This document shows, one piece after another, positions 19,811-31,943 of a DNA stretch of 55,579 bases (its first letter is position 1; every line of letters starts with the position of its first letter). The stretch covers positions 1-55,579 of the forward strand of contig NZ_VXJV01000011.1 of the NCBI RefSeq assembly GCF_008692785.1, read 5' to 3'. The notes under the pieces were generated by a model that saw only the letters and a list, made by a program, of their open reading frames with translations, ran no database searches and was not told the DNA's origin. A program made the position numbers and the translations under genes. Origin of the DNA: Salmonella enterica subsp. diarizonae (GTDB taxonomy: Bacteria; Pseudomonadota; Gammaproteobacteria; Enterobacterales; Enterobacteriaceae).

Positions 19811-20914
19811 ATGGATCGCATTATTCAGTCACCAGGCAAGTATATTCAGGGTGCAAACGTCATCGCGCGTCTTGGCGATTATTTAAAACCGATGGCGAAC
19901 AACTGGCTGGTTGTGGGCGATAAATTCGTGCTGGGATTTGCCGAAGAGACGCTACGCAAGAGCCTGACTGATGCAGATTTATCAGTAGAAATCGTCCCGT
20001 TTGGCGGCGAATGTTCGCAAAACGAGATCGACAGGCTGCGCGCCGTCGCCGAGAAAATCCAGTGCGGCGCCGTACTGGGCATCGGCGGCGGTAAAACGCT
20101 GGATACCGCCAAAGCGCTGGCGCACTTTATGAACGTCCCGGTCGCTATCGCGCCGACCATCGCCTCTACCGACGCGCCGTGCAGCGCGCTCTCGGTTATT
20201 TATACTGATGCCGGTGAGTTTGACCGCTATCTGATGCTGCCGCATAACCCGAATATGGTCATTGTCGATACCCAAATAGTAGCGGGCGCACCGGCGCGTC
20301 TGCTGGCAGCCGGTATCGGCGATGCGCTGGCAACCTGGTTTGAAGCGCGCGCCTGCTCACGCAGCGGCGCCACCACGATGGCGGGCGGCAAGTGTACACA
20401 GGCCGCGCTGGCACTGGCGGAGCTATGTTATAACACGCTGATCGAAGAAGGCGAAAAAGCAATGCTGGCCGCCGAACAGCATGTCGTCACGCCAGCGCTG
20501 GAACGCGTCATCGAAGCTAACACCTACCTGAGCGGGGTCGGTTTTGAAAGCGGCGGTCTGGCCGCAGCGCACGCGATTCATAACGGTTTAACGGCGATTC
20601 CGGATGCGCACCACTATTATCACGGTGAGAAGGTCGCTTTCGGTACGCTAACGCAACTGGTGCTGGAAAACGCGCCGGTCGAAGAGATCGAAACCGTTGC
20701 TGCACTGTGCCATTCCGTTGGTCTGCCGATGACGCTGGCGCAACTGGATATTAAACAGGATATCCCGGCGAAAATGCGCACCGTCGCGGAAGCTTCCTGC
20801 GCAGAAGGTGAAACTATTCATAACATGCCTGGCGGCGCAACGCCGGATGAAGTGTACGCCGCGCTACTGGTCGCCGACCAGTACGGTCAACGCTTCTTGC
20901 AGGAATGGGAATAA
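19811..20914 (+). CDS. gldA: Glycerol dehydrogenase GldA
   Basis: Zinc-dependent NAD+-linked dehydrogenase interconverting glycerol and dihydroxyacetone, also acting on hydroxyacetone and methylglyoxal. The 367 residues match E. coli. The NAD-binding GIGGGKTLD is near 93-101. Zinc ligands lie in GDALATWFE (D near 173), HAIHNG (H near 256) and YHGEKVAFG (H near 274). It follows fsaB in an apparent two-gene operon and ends at a strong bidirectional terminator. Confidence 0.95.
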   Translation: MDRIIQSPGKYIQGANVIARLGDYLKPMANNWLVVGDKFVLGFAEETLRKSLTDADLSVEIVPFGGECSQNEIDRLRAVAEKIQCGAVLGIGGGKTLDTAKALAHFMNVPVAIAPTIASTDAPCSALSVIYTDAGEFDRYLMLPHNPNMVIVDTQIVAGAPARLLAAGIGDALATWFEARACSRSGATTMAGGKCTQAALALAELCYNTLIEEGEKAMLAAEQHVVTPALERVIEANTYLSGVGFESGGLAAAHAIHNGLTAIPDAHHYYHGEKVAFGTLTQLVLENAPVEEIETVAALCHSVGLPMTLAQLDIKQDIPAKMRTVAEASCAEGETIHNMPGGATPDEVYAALLVADQYGQRFLQEWE

Positions 20915-20929
20915 GGTCGGCTTGTAATG

Positions 20930-20959
20930 AAAAATCCCCGTAATCGCGGGGATTTTTTT
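20930..20959. terminator. Bidirectional terminator between gldA and katG
   Basis: AAATCCCCG (20932-20940) pairs with CGGGGATTT (20947-20955), with T-rich tails on both strands. It serves both convergent genes. Confidence 0.85.
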
Positions 20960-20977
20960 GCCCGGAGGGCATCTGGA

Positions 20978-21015
20978 GCGGTAGGCCGGATAAGCGTTGG
21001 CATCATCCGGCATGA
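20978..21015. repeat. REP unit between gldA and katG
   Basis: GTAGGCCGGATAAGC...GCATCATCCGGCAT has the REP boundary TAGGCC and the GCCGG core. It abuts the katG 3' end. Confidence 0.8.
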
Positions 21016-21018
21016 GAT

Positions 21019-23202
<2,184 letters not shown>

Positions 23203-23255
23203 TCAGCTCCCTTTTAAAGTGTTACCGTTACGATATACACCAATTAAGTGAAGAG

Positions 23256-23290
23256 ATAGTTGAATTAATCCACAGATTCGATAGCTAATA
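23256..23290 (-). promoter_or_regulatory. Possible OxyR site upstream of katG
   Basis: ATAG elements at 23256-23259 and 23281-23284 lie about 60-90 bp before the katG start, where OxyR should bind. The periodicity is not the ideal 22 bp, so this rests partly on position and known regulation. Confidence 0.35.
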
Positions 23291-23334
23291 CCTTTTATAT
23301 TTTTAGTTACAGAGGTGTAGATCAATATGAGTTG

Positions 23335-23358
23335 TAATAAAGCCCTCAGCAGAGGGCT
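23335..23358 (-). terminator. Intrinsic terminator of metF
   Basis: On the minus strand AGCCCTC-TGCT-GAGGGCT (23341-23358) is followed by TTATTAC. Confidence 0.75.
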
Positions 23359-23363
23359 GGAGG

Positions 23364-24257
<894 letters not shown>

Positions 24258-24295
24258 TTACCTCATCAATCGCGTGTTATTATTTGTGATGTTGT

Positions 24296-24327
24296 AAACA
24301 TCTATCCGTTTAGACGTCCAGATGTAA
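24296..24327. promoter_or_regulatory. MetJ operator (four Met boxes) of metF
   Basis: Four adjacent 8-mers resemble AGACGTCT: AAACATCT, ATCCGTTT, AGACGTCC and AGATGTAA. The third matches 7 of 8. Tandem 8-bp spacing without gaps is the hallmark of MetJ-SAM operators. It lies 42 bp upstream of the metF ATG. Confidence 0.85.
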
Positions 24328-24375
24328 AAATGACGGAAAAGCGGGAGGACGTCAACCGAAAAATCATGCCAAAGA

Positions 24376-24410
24376 ATGAGGAATATTCAGCAAAGATGAA
24401 TATTCCTCAT
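24376..24410. repeat. Perfect 14-bp inverted repeat upstream of metF
   Basis: ATGAGGAATATTCA (24376-24389) and TGAATATTCCTCAT (24397-24410) are exactly complementary around a 7-nt loop. It lies between the metF Met boxes and the 3' end of the nucleotidase remnant. It could be that remnant's old terminator, although no T-tract follows on the minus strand. Confidence 0.7.
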
Positions 24411-24448
24411 GTCACGCCGCGACACTGAGCGCGCCACGGCAGGGGAAA

Positions 24449-24860
24449 TTACTTCTTCACATCCGCAACGCGCATCCCTTTGAGCTGCTCATCCGTGATG
24501 GTGTTTCCCGCGTTAAAATAAGCCACCACCGCATTCGACACATAGTAGCCGCCGGAGGTATTCCGCGCCTGACCTTCCGTGAACGCCGCAAAACCGTCGC
24601 CGCCGTCGGCAAGGAAGCTGTTGGTGGCGATATGATAAACCGCCGCATCATCAATCGGCTTGCCATTGAGCGTAAAGGCTACCACGCGCTGACCGATGGG
24701 TTTGCTGCTGTCATACTTCATCTCCAGACCTTTAGACACCGGCAAAACACCGTTGCTTAATCCGGCGCCATGTTCCATCAGGCTGCGCAATTGTTTACCG
24801 GTTAAATCCATCATGACCCGTTCATTAGGGAACGGGAAGGTACGCCAGCGTCCCGCCTCG
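24449..24860 (-). pseudogene. 3' remnant of a periplasmic 5'-nucleotidase / UshA-like gene
   Basis: The last roughly 125 codons look like the C-terminal 5'-nucleotidase domain (PF02872 type). Visible are [15 protein letters not shown], followed by [16 protein letters not shown], the substrate-binding end of such domains. No metallophosphatase N-terminal domain and no signal peptide precede it. The open frame continues to 24970, but the extra residues ([12 protein letters not shown] and so on) do not resemble the family and I place the junction near 24845-24870. No ribosome site was recognised. The product is unlikely to be functional. Confidence 0.75.
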
Positions 24861-24899
24861 CTGTGGTTCGTTGAGGAAGAGATAAACGATGACGATTGC

Positions 24900-25171
24900 C
24901 GCGCAGAGTGGCAACTGTTAGGCAAAATCTGGCAGGGAGGGTGCAAAATCAGTGGCAACTCTGGGGGCACGGCAATAACCGCAAAATGGTCTGTTCGTTA
25001 ACCGGTTCCCACTTAGCACAAGGCGTCGCCGTTAATCTGACAGCCAGTCGCCGCTTTATTACCTGGCTATGGCAACAGCCTGAATTCCAGCAAAGTGCCC
25101 ACTATTCCGCCGGACGCGTCACGCAAATCCTTAAGACATTGGCGCTGGAATACAATTCACGCTTAGGGTAA
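24900..25171 (+). pseudogene. Possible 3' remnant of an unidentified gene, divergent from the nucleotidase remnant
   Basis: An open frame ending at 25171 reads like genuine coding sequence in its last 60 or so codons (LTASRRFITWLWQQPEF, then YSAGRVTQILKTLALEYN). Its upstream part soon meets a stop (about 24888) and the only starts are TTG or internal ATG. I do not recognise the family. It lies immediately beside the truncated nucleotidase in opposite orientation, so both appear to have lost their 5' ends together. Confidence 0.4.
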
Positions 25172-25172
25172 C

Positions 25173-25258
25173 AGCCGGATAGTGACGCTCACGCGCTCAT
25201 CCAGCCTACGGATCTGGCTTAACGTAGGCTAGATCAGGCGAAGCGGCCATCCGGCAGG
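25173..25258. repeat. BIME (REP pair) before the metL 3' end
   Basis: Units CAGCCGGATAGTGACGC and GCGAAGCGGCCATCCGGCAG flank TAGGCTAGATCAGGC. The BIME sits between the remnant gene and metL. Confidence 0.75.
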
Positions 25259-25262
25259 CATA

Positions 25263-27695
25263 TTACAAGAGCTGCGCCAGGCGGTTGATATCGGACTGAA
25301 TCGCCCCGGCGGTGACATCGCGACCCGCGCCCGGCCCACGGATCACCAGCGGGTTATCGCGATACCAGCGGCTTTCAATAGCAAAGACATTATCGCACGG
25401 CAGTAGCGCCGCCAGCGGATGCTCCGGACGAACCGCTTCGACGCCGACGCGCGCTTTGCCATTAGCGTCGAAACGCGCCACATAGCGCAGCACCAACCCC
25501 AGTTCGCGGGCAGCCTCCAGACGTTGCACCATCTGCTCATTTAGCGCATCGCCATTCTCAAAGAAATGATCGATAGACCCTCCTTCACAATGCGCAGGCA
25601 CCAACGATTCTACGCGTACCTGATCCGGCTCAATGTCGTATCCCGCCTCGCGCGCCAGAATCACCAGCTTACGCATGACATCTTTTCCGGAAAGATCGAC
25701 GCGCGGATCGGGTTCGGTCAGCCCCTGCTGCCAGGCCTGATCCACCAGATCGGTAAACGGCACCGTACCGTCAAATTGCAGGAACAGCCAGGATAACGTC
25801 CCGGAGAAGATCCCACTGATCGAGAGAATCGTATCGCCGCTGTCGATCAGATCTCGCACCGTGTGATTGATCGGCAATCCTGCGCCCACAGTGGCGTTAT
25901 ACAGCCAGTGACGCCCGGTTTTTTCAAATGCGTCATGAATCTGGCGATACTTATCGCTGGCGCTTGCGCCTGCCAGTTTATTAGCGCTAATCACATGAAA
26001 ACCGTGGCTGGCGAAATCAAGATACTGATCGGCTAACTGCTCACTGGCGGTCACGTCCAATACCACCAGATCGTCGTAGGGATGAGCGCGCATCCACAGG
26101 AATAGCGACTCTTCATCCTGCTCAACGGCTTCATCATCAAAGAACGCCAGCGCGCGACTGGCATCCAGCCCGTCATAGCTGAGCAGGCTGCGGCGGCTAT
26201 CCACCACGCCCGCCAGCACAAATTCAAAACCAGTACGCGCGGAAAGCGTACTTTGCTCACGGGCAAACAGTTCCAGCCAACGGGAGCCGATATTCCCCTT
26301 GCCGAACAACATCAGCCCGATGCGTTTTTCGGCGCGGAACAGCGACTGGTGCAACCCCTGGATCACGCTTTCAGTCGGACCGGTACGCAGCACCGCCACC
26401 AGACTGATGCCCTCCTCCGACTGCCAGGTAAATTCCACTGGCTGACCTTTGAGCTGCTGCCAGAAGCGATGGCAGTGTAGCGGATTACGAGTGACGCCCG
26501 CGCCGACCATCGCCACCAGCGCCAGCCCCTGTCGCAGGCGCAATTCGCCCGGCAGCCCGACATCGTCGAGGAGCTTCAGTACGCTATCCGCTACCTCGGC
26601 GGTATAGCAGAACTGCAATAGCTGGCGATCGCGATGCACGCCCACCGCCAGCGGACGCGCCTGCGCCCGTTTTAAAATTTGGTCGAGCTCTTTGTGCGCC
26701 AGCCTGAAATCCTGGCTGGCGGGTACCTGGAACTCAATCAGACAGATATCATCGTGACTGGTCACGATACGCGCGCCCGTCCCGGAAGCCAGCACCCGTT
26801 CAATTCGGGTAGACCCTTGATCCGGCGTGTAGCTACAGCGCAACTGCAAATCGATATCGCTGCCGGACACCGGCTGTAGCGTACGGGCGTGCAAAACAGG
26901 CGCCGCCAGACGCGCCAGCTCGCTGGCTTCGTCCAGACGCAACAACGGCAGCAGGCAGGCATCTTTGACTTTGCGCGGGTCGGCGCTATAAACGCCCGCC
27001 ACATCGCTCCAGATGGTCACGCGGGAAACACCCGCCAGCGCGCCGATTTGCGTGGCGGAATAGTCGGAACCGTTACGGCCCAGCAGGACCGTTTCGCCGT
27101 CATGATTGCGGCTGATAAAGCCGGTCACGACCAGACGTTTGCCAGGATGCTGCGCCAGTAGCTGTTGCAATAAAGGATAAGATAACCCTTCATCAACCTG
27201 CGGCTGTGCGGCGCGTTCGGCGCGTAAAAATGCGCGCGCGTCCAGCCAGGCGGCATCCAGCCCCTGCTGATTCAGGACAGCGGACATCAATCTCGCCGAC
27301 CAAATTTCGCCGTGTCCGACGATCTCAGCATAGACGGCATCCGTTACGCCGCCGTCGAGCAAGGCGGCAAGACGTTCCAGATCGCTGATAAAAGCGCTGG
27401 TTAAGTCATCTGCCGCGTCGGCGGGAAGCAGCCCGCTAATCAGATCGCACTGGTAGCGGCGTAACGTCTGTAATACCTGATGCGCAGAAAGGCGATCGGT
27501 CTGGCTTAACTTGAGCCAGCTAATCAACTGGTTGGTGGTACTGCCTGCGGCGGACACTACCATCATATCGTCAGGCTGCGAATACTCCGCCATAATGCCT
27601 GCGACACGCAGGTAACACTTCACATCCGCCAGACTACTGCCGCCAAATTTATGCAGTTGACGACCTTTCGCCCCTGCCTGCGCAATCACACTCAT
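25263..27695 (-). CDS. metL: Bifunctional aspartokinase II / homoserine dehydrogenase II MetL
   Basis: Catalyses the first and third steps of the aspartate pathway for methionine. The N-terminal aspartokinase domain (about 1-250) carries KFGGSSLAD at 16-24 and GRNGSDYSAT near 208-217. A linker with degenerate ACT-like segments follows. The C-terminal homoserine dehydrogenase (from about 460) has the nucleotide motif FGKGNIGSRW and the SANKLAGAS/NATVGAGLP active-site region. Length 810 residues, as E. coli. It starts 2 bp after metB stops, so metBL is an operon under MetJ. Confidence 0.97.
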   Translation of the reverse strand: MSVIAQAGAKGRQLHKFGGSSLADVKCYLRVAGIMAEYSQPDDMMVVSAAGSTTNQLISWLKLSQTDRLSAHQVLQTLRRYQCDLISGLLPADAADDLTSAFISDLERLAALLDGGVTDAVYAEIVGHGEIWSARLMSAVLNQQGLDAAWLDARAFLRAERAAQPQVDEGLSYPLLQQLLAQHPGKRLVVTGFISRNHDGETVLLGRNGSDYSATQIGALAGVSRVTIWSDVAGVYSADPRKVKDACLLPLLRLDEASELARLAAPVLHARTLQPVSGSDIDLQLRCSYTPDQGSTRIERVLASGTGARIVTSHDDICLIEFQVPASQDFRLAHKELDQILKRAQARPLAVGVHRDRQLLQFCYTAEVADSVLKLLDDVGLPGELRLRQGLALVAMVGAGVTRNPLHCHRFWQQLKGQPVEFTWQSEEGISLVAVLRTGPTESVIQGLHQSLFRAEKRIGLMLFGKGNIGSRWLELFAREQSTLSARTGFEFVLAGVVDSRRSLLSYDGLDASRALAFFDDEAVEQDEESLFLWMRAHPYDDLVVLDVTASEQLADQYLDFASHGFHVISANKLAGASASDKYRQIHDAFEKTGRHWLYNATVGAGLPINHTVRDLIDSGDTILSISGIFSGTLSWLFLQFDGTVPFTDLVDQAWQQGLTEPDPRVDLSGKDVMRKLVILAREAGYDIEPDQVRVESLVPAHCEGGSIDHFFENGDALNEQMVQRLEAARELGLVLRYVARFDANGKARVGVEAVRPEHPLAALLPCDNVFAIESRWYRDNPLVIRGPGAGRDVTAGAIQSDINRLAQLL

Positions 27696-27697
27696 GT

Positions 27698-28858
27698 TTA
27701 CCCCTTGTTTGCAGCCCGGAAGCCATTTTCCAGGTCGGCAATTAAATCTTCGCCATCTTCAATACCGGTGGAGATACGCAGTAGCGTTTCGGAGATCCCG
27801 GCGGCGGCACGCGCCTGTGGCGACATACCGGCGTGCGTCATGGTGGCGGCGTGAGAGATCAAACTTTCCACTCCCCCTAAAGATTCCGCCAGCGTAAACA
27901 GCGACAGCCCGCCCAGAAAACGACGTAGCGTCTCCTCATCTCCATCCAGTTCAAAACTCAACATTGCGCCAAAGCCTTTTTGCTGACGCGCGGCAATCTC
28001 ATGTCCCTGATTATCCGGCAGCGACGGATGATACAGCTTCTTCACCAGCGGCTGGGTTTGCAGGTAATCCACAATCGCTTGCGCATTACGCTGCGCCACC
28101 TCCATACGCGGCGACAGCGTACGCAGGCCGCGCAGCAGCAGATAGCTATCAAACGCCCCGCCAGTGACGCCAATATTATTCGCCCACCACGCCAGTTCAG
28201 TGACCATTTCTGGATCTTTAGCGATCACCACGCCGGCCACGACATCCGAATGTCCGTTGAGATATTTCGTGCATGAATGCAACACCAGATCGGCGCCCAA
28301 CGCCAGCGGATTTTGCAGCGCCGGGCTTAAAAACGTGTTATCAACGACGCTCACTGCGCCCGCCTCGCGCGCCAGCCGACAGATTTTCGCAATATCTACC
28401 ACGCGTAACAATGGATTACTTGGACTTTCTACCAGTACCAGCTTCGGTTTTTCTTCCAGCGCGGTCTGTAAGGCGTGCTCATCGCTCTGATCGACAAACC
28501 GCACACGATAGCAACCGCGCGTCGCCAGACTGTCAAACAGACGATAACTGCCGCCGTAGCAATCATGCGGCGCGACCAGCAGATCGCCCGGCTTGAGGAA
28601 AACGGTCGTGACCAGATGAATTGCCGACATGCCGGTATTGGTCAATACCGCGCCCGCGCCGCCTTCCAGTTCCGCCAGCGCGCGCTGAACAACATCACGC
28701 GTAGGATTACCGCGGCGGGAATAATCATGCGCGCGCGGCTCATTGAAACCGGTAAAGTTATAGGTACTGGAGAGATGGATTGGCGGCACAACGCAGCCGT
28801 ATTGTTCGTCGTCGTTTAATCCGCTACGCACTGCGATAGTAGCCTGTTTACGCGTCAT
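27698..28858 (-). CDS. metB: Cystathionine gamma-synthase MetB
   Basis: PLP enzyme joining O-succinylhomoserine and cysteine to cystathionine. The ATG at 28858 gives 386 residues as in E. coli; an upstream in-frame ATG at 28999 crosses the MetJ operator and was rejected. The PLP lysine lies in HSCTKYLNGHSD near 198, and YSRRGNPTRD near 46-55 holds phosphate-binding residues. It is transcribed divergently from metJ, with an operator at 28919-28950. Confidence 0.97.
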   Translation of the reverse strand: MTRKQATIAVRSGLNDDEQYGCVVPPIHLSSTYNFTGFNEPRAHDYSRRGNPTRDVVQRALAELEGGAGAVLTNTGMSAIHLVTTVFLKPGDLLVAPHDCYGGSYRLFDSLATRGCYRVRFVDQSDEHALQTALEEKPKLVLVESPSNPLLRVVDIAKICRLAREAGAVSVVDNTFLSPALQNPLALGADLVLHSCTKYLNGHSDVVAGVVIAKDPEMVTELAWWANNIGVTGGAFDSYLLLRGLRTLSPRMEVAQRNAQAIVDYLQTQPLVKKLYHPSLPDNQGHEIAARQQKGFGAMLSFELDGDEETLRRFLGGLSLFTLAESLGGVESLISHAATMTHAGMSPQARAAAGISETLLRISTGIEDGEDLIADLENGFRAANKG

Positions 28859-28918
28859 ATGAAGATATTCCTGGCTGAGTCGGTGAAAGTCAGGCCACAG
28901 ATTAACCACTGCCACAAT

Positions 28919-28950
28919 AGACGTCAATACATCTGGACATCTAAACTTCT
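28919..28950. promoter_or_regulatory. MetJ operator (four Met boxes) between metB and metJ
   Basis: Adjacent 8-mers AGACGTCA, ATACATCT, GGACATCT and AAACTTCT fit the AGACGTCT consensus at 5 to 7 positions each. They sit between divergent metB and metJ and should allow repression of metBL and autoregulation of metJ. Confidence 0.88.
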
Positions 28951-29122
28951 TTGCGTATAGATTGAGCAAACTGCAAATAGCCGTTAAAATTATATGCATT
29001 AGCGCACATCTGCGACCGCTAACTTCGTGTCAGGGCCGCGCCACTACGGTAAACTACGCGCGATTATGGTCCGGGCTCAGGTTCAGACCTCAATATTAAT
29101 GACGAAGAGGATTAAGTATCTC

Positions 29123-29440
29123 ATGGCTGAATGGAGCGGCGAATATATCAGCCCATACGCTGAGCACGGCAAGAAGAGTGAGCAAGTCAAGAAAATTACG
29201 GTTTCCATTCCTCTGAAGGTGTTAAAAATCCTCACCGATGAACGTACGCGTCGTCAGGTGAACAACCTGCGCCACGCCACCAACAGCGAGCTGTTGTGTG
29301 AAGCATTTCTGCACGCCTTTACCGGGCAACCCTTACCGGATGATGCCGATCTGCGAAAAGAGCGCAGCGATGAAATCCCGGAAGCGGCAAAGGAAATCAT
29401 GCGTGAGATGGGGATTGACCCGGAAACGTGGGAGTATTGA
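29123..29440 (+). CDS. metJ: Methionine repressor MetJ
   Basis: Ribbon-helix-helix dimer that binds Met boxes with S-adenosylmethionine as corepressor. The ATG at 29123 gives 105 residues, exactly the E. coli length; an in-frame extension to 29027 was rejected. The DNA-contacting beta strand KKITVSIP is at 22-29 and the helices with the SAM-contact region [16 protein letters not shown] at about 42-57. Divergent from metB, with both target arrays (metBJ and metF) in this window. Confidence 0.97.
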
Positions 29441-29533
29441 TCCCGAAAAGAGCGGCGCAGAATTCCTGGCCGCTGTTTTCATGGTAACGAAAACCCTCTA
29501 CTCTACAGTTGCTCTACCTTACCCCCACAGATA

Positions 29534-29563
29534 AGAAGAGGCGAGATTGCTTCCGCCTCTTCT
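29534..29563. terminator. Hairpin between metJ and the GPH permease gene
   Basis: AGAAGAGGCG (29534-29543) and CGCCTCTTCT (29554-29563) form a perfect 10-bp stem with a 10-nt loop between two convergent genes. T-tracts are short, so termination strength is uncertain. Confidence 0.55.
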
Positions 29564-29587
29564 CGATCCGTTCATGAACTCATGGCG

Positions 29588-31012
29588 TTACTGACTAATG
29601 CCATTGAATTTATTTAGTGTTTTTTCCATTTTGAGCGTTTCTTTACGGTTCAGTGGATAGAAAAAAATCAGAATAACCGCCGCCAAAAACAGGCATGAAG
29701 CCGGTAAGAGATTCGCCATCGTATAAATATTTTCCTGCACGGCGCTGGTTTGAACAGAGCCGCCCGCTGACGAGGATTGATAACCAATAATGGCCAGCAT
29801 AAAACCGCCAATAGCTCCTGCGCACGCTTGGCCAACCTTGCGAGCGAAGAAGTTCACACCATAAACAGTGCCATCCTCTCGATCGCCAGTAACATACTGG
29901 TGATAATCACACACATCGGTCATAAACGCCCAAATCATCAGGTTAAATAACCCCGCCCCCAGCGTCGCCAGGAACAGGAAAACTAAATAGACTTTCGCGT
30001 CGGTAATGTGGATGAAAAACATTATCAGATACATCGCTACCGCAAAGAGCAGCGCGCCGACGCTGGCCTCCTTTTTGCCAAAGCGCTTCGTGAGCCAGGA
30101 TGCCGATGGCGCCAGCAAAACCAGGGAGCCAAAAGTAAACAACAGCGCGACAGACATGGCCCCTTTATTGTGGAAATAGTCATTAAACAGGTAAGTCATG
30201 TTGGTACCGGACAATCCCTGATTAATCACGATCAGCAGATCCACAACCACTAAAACAATCAGCGCCTTATTACGCGCCAATCCCTTCAGCAGCATCGACA
30301 CGGGCATGCTCTCTTTTCTCTCCACACGCACGCGTTCCGTCGTGAGTTGGCAGGTCAACGATAAGAAGATGAAACCCAGTACAGCGCAACCAATGGCGAT
30401 CCAGAAGAAATGCTGCCCGGAAATCACCTGGCTTCCGTCCACCAGGGTGGTATACATCAGGATCGGAATAAAAAAGCCAGTTGCCCCGCCGCCGATTGCT
30501 GACCCAACGCTGCGGTAAGTTGAGAGTGACACACGATCTTCGGGGTTCGAGCTTATCGCTGCAGACATCGCGCCATAAGGAATACTTATGGTCGATAACA
30601 GTGAACCATAAATAAAATAGGAGCAGCAGATGTAGATAATTTTCGCCGTATACGAAAAATCCTGCACAAACGGCAGGAACAGGACGACCGCGATGATGCA
30701 GAACGGATACTTCATGCGGCGCACCCAGGGGTTAAAACGCCCATGGGCCGTCAGCCTGGAGGTATCACATAAACGCCCGACCCCAACATCGACAAACGCA
30801 TCAAAGAATTTAGTCACAAAATAGAGCGAGCCGACAATAGCGCCGGAAATGCCAAGTACGTTAGTGTAATAAATCATTAAAAAACTATTTACTAACCCAA
30901 GAATAAAACAGGTTCCCAGGTCACCACACAAATAACCAAATTTATCTCTGAGCCCGAAAGGCCTGATGGTAATACTCTTATTGTTTCCGGTGATAGCACC
31001 ATCACTAGACAT
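29588..31012 (-). CDS. GPH-family (MelB/YihO/TogT-like) sugar:cation symporter
   Basis: A 474-residue inner-membrane protein with about 12 hydrophobic segments. The N-terminal RDKFGYLCGDLG and helix-2 DAFVDVGVGRLCD (near 70-84) fit the glycoside-pentoside-hexuronide symporters, whose Asp residues bind the coupling cation. The later MTDVCDYHQYVTGDREDGTVYG (near 365-388) is the C-terminal family signature. It lies 86 bp downstream of a KdgM-type porin gene, so the pair probably moves an oligosaccharide across both membranes. The substrate cannot be read from sequence; oligouronides or sulfosugars are the substrates of known paired homologues. Confidence 0.85.
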   Translation of the reverse strand: MSSDGAITGNNKSITIRPFGLRDKFGYLCGDLGTCFILGLVNSFLMIYYTNVLGISGAIVGSLYFVTKFFDAFVDVGVGRLCDTSRLTAHGRFNPWVRRMKYPFCIIAVVLFLPFVQDFSYTAKIIYICCSYFIYGSLLSTISIPYGAMSAAISSNPEDRVSLSTYRSVGSAIGGGATGFFIPILMYTTLVDGSQVISGQHFFWIAIGCAVLGFIFLSLTCQLTTERVRVERKESMPVSMLLKGLARNKALIVLVVVDLLIVINQGLSGTNMTYLFNDYFHNKGAMSVALLFTFGSLVLLAPSASWLTKRFGKKEASVGALLFAVAMYLIMFFIHITDAKVYLVFLFLATLGAGLFNLMIWAFMTDVCDYHQYVTGDREDGTVYGVNFFARKVGQACAGAIGGFMLAIIGYQSSSAGGSVQTSAVQENIYTMANLLPASCLFLAAVILIFFYPLNRKETLKMEKTLNKFNGISQ

Positions 31013-31098
31013 GATGTCAACTCCTTAGATACGTTACTCACGCAAATTATGTATATATCCTGACGCTCAACGTAATAAGCCGATACGAAGGGTATTAA

Positions 31099-31779
31099 TC
31101 AGAAGTTATATCCAAGACCAACACGGTAACGGGTCTGACGATCGTCTGTCGTTGTGGTGTTATAACCCGAGGAAACGTTACCCAACTCAATAAATGGGAG
31201 CCAGGAACCTATGTTATAAGCAACGCGAAAGTTATATTCGTAATCTTCTTTTTTGTTGTTATACAAATCTTCGCTATCGGCAATCTTATAAATCCCGTTG
31301 AGTTCAAACATCCAGTTATTGATGTTATAACCAAGCCATGTTTCAGGACGGTAGACCATGCGGTCATCTTTACCATCGCTGTTTCTGCGCATGTACTCCA
31401 GGCGATAGCGGAACGCGGTCCACCAACTGTCATTGATGTTATACTGCACGCGGATATAAGGCTTATAAATCGCGATGTTATCGCCCGTTTCAATAGCAAT
31501 ACCAGGTTGCCAGATAAGATCCTGCCAGGTAAACTGATAGCTTGCGGTATACTCGTTGCCGTTGCTTTCCATATTGTTCCACGCATCGTTAGATTGCGCG
31601 TCATCGGAGCGAGAAATGGCTTCGACTGCTACCCCAAAACCTGTAGCAAAACGGTGAGACATATAAACACGATCATAGTTACGTCCATCATCATAATATT
31701 CATGACGGTAATCAACATAACCCGCGTGCGTGGCCGCAGAGAGTAATGGAATAATTAATAATACGAATTTTAATTTCAT
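31099..31779 (-). CDS. KdgM-family oligosaccharide-specific outer-membrane porin
   Basis: A 226-residue precursor with a signal peptide (hydrophobic FVLLIIPLLSAA, cleavage after THA). It is followed by YVDYRHEYYDDGRNYDRVYMSHRF, typical of the KdgM/NanC/OmpL family, and ends in RYRVGLGYNF with a terminal aromatic for BAM recognition. The mature chain is rich in alternating aromatic and charged residues expected for a 12-strand barrel. It is first in a likely operon with the GPH symporter. Homologues import oligogalacturonides, sialic acid or related sugars; which applies here is unknown. Confidence 0.85.
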   Translation of the reverse strand: MKLKFVLLIIPLLSAATHAGYVDYRHEYYDDGRNYDRVYMSHRFATGFGVAVEAISRSDDAQSNDAWNNMESNGNEYTASYQFTWQDLIWQPGIAIETGDNIAIYKPYIRVQYNINDSWWTAFRYRLEYMRRNSDGKDDRMVYRPETWLGYNINNWMFELNGIYKIADSEDLYNNKKEDYEYNFRVAYNIGSWLPFIELGNVSSGYNTTTTDDRQTRYRVGLGYNF

Positions 31780-31913
31780 GATCGTCCCTCTTCATACACA
31801 ATTAAGTAATTAACCCGATCTTTACTCCGTTATGGAAAAAGAAAATCGGGCCTATGAATAATTTTAAATTTCCTAAAAAGTGTATTGAAGCAAGGGAAAC
31901 AAAACCTTTTTGA

Positions 31914-31943
31914 TTTTGCCAACAAAAGAAACAAATGGCAAAA
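31914..31943. promoter_or_regulatory. Inverted repeat upstream of the porin gene, possible operator
   Basis: TTTTGCCA (31914-31921) and TGGCAAAA (31936-31943) are perfectly complementary 8-bp arms with 14 bp between. It lies 135-165 bp before the porin ATG in an A/T-rich gene-free stretch (31780-32113). The same stretch has CCCGAT/ATCGGG arms (31814-31819 and 31845-31850), which may form a leader hairpin. No regulator gene is adjacent. Confidence 0.45.

Noticed and set aside
28859-28999. 47-codon extension of metB
   Set aside because: It would run through the MetJ operator; MTRKQAT is the conserved start.
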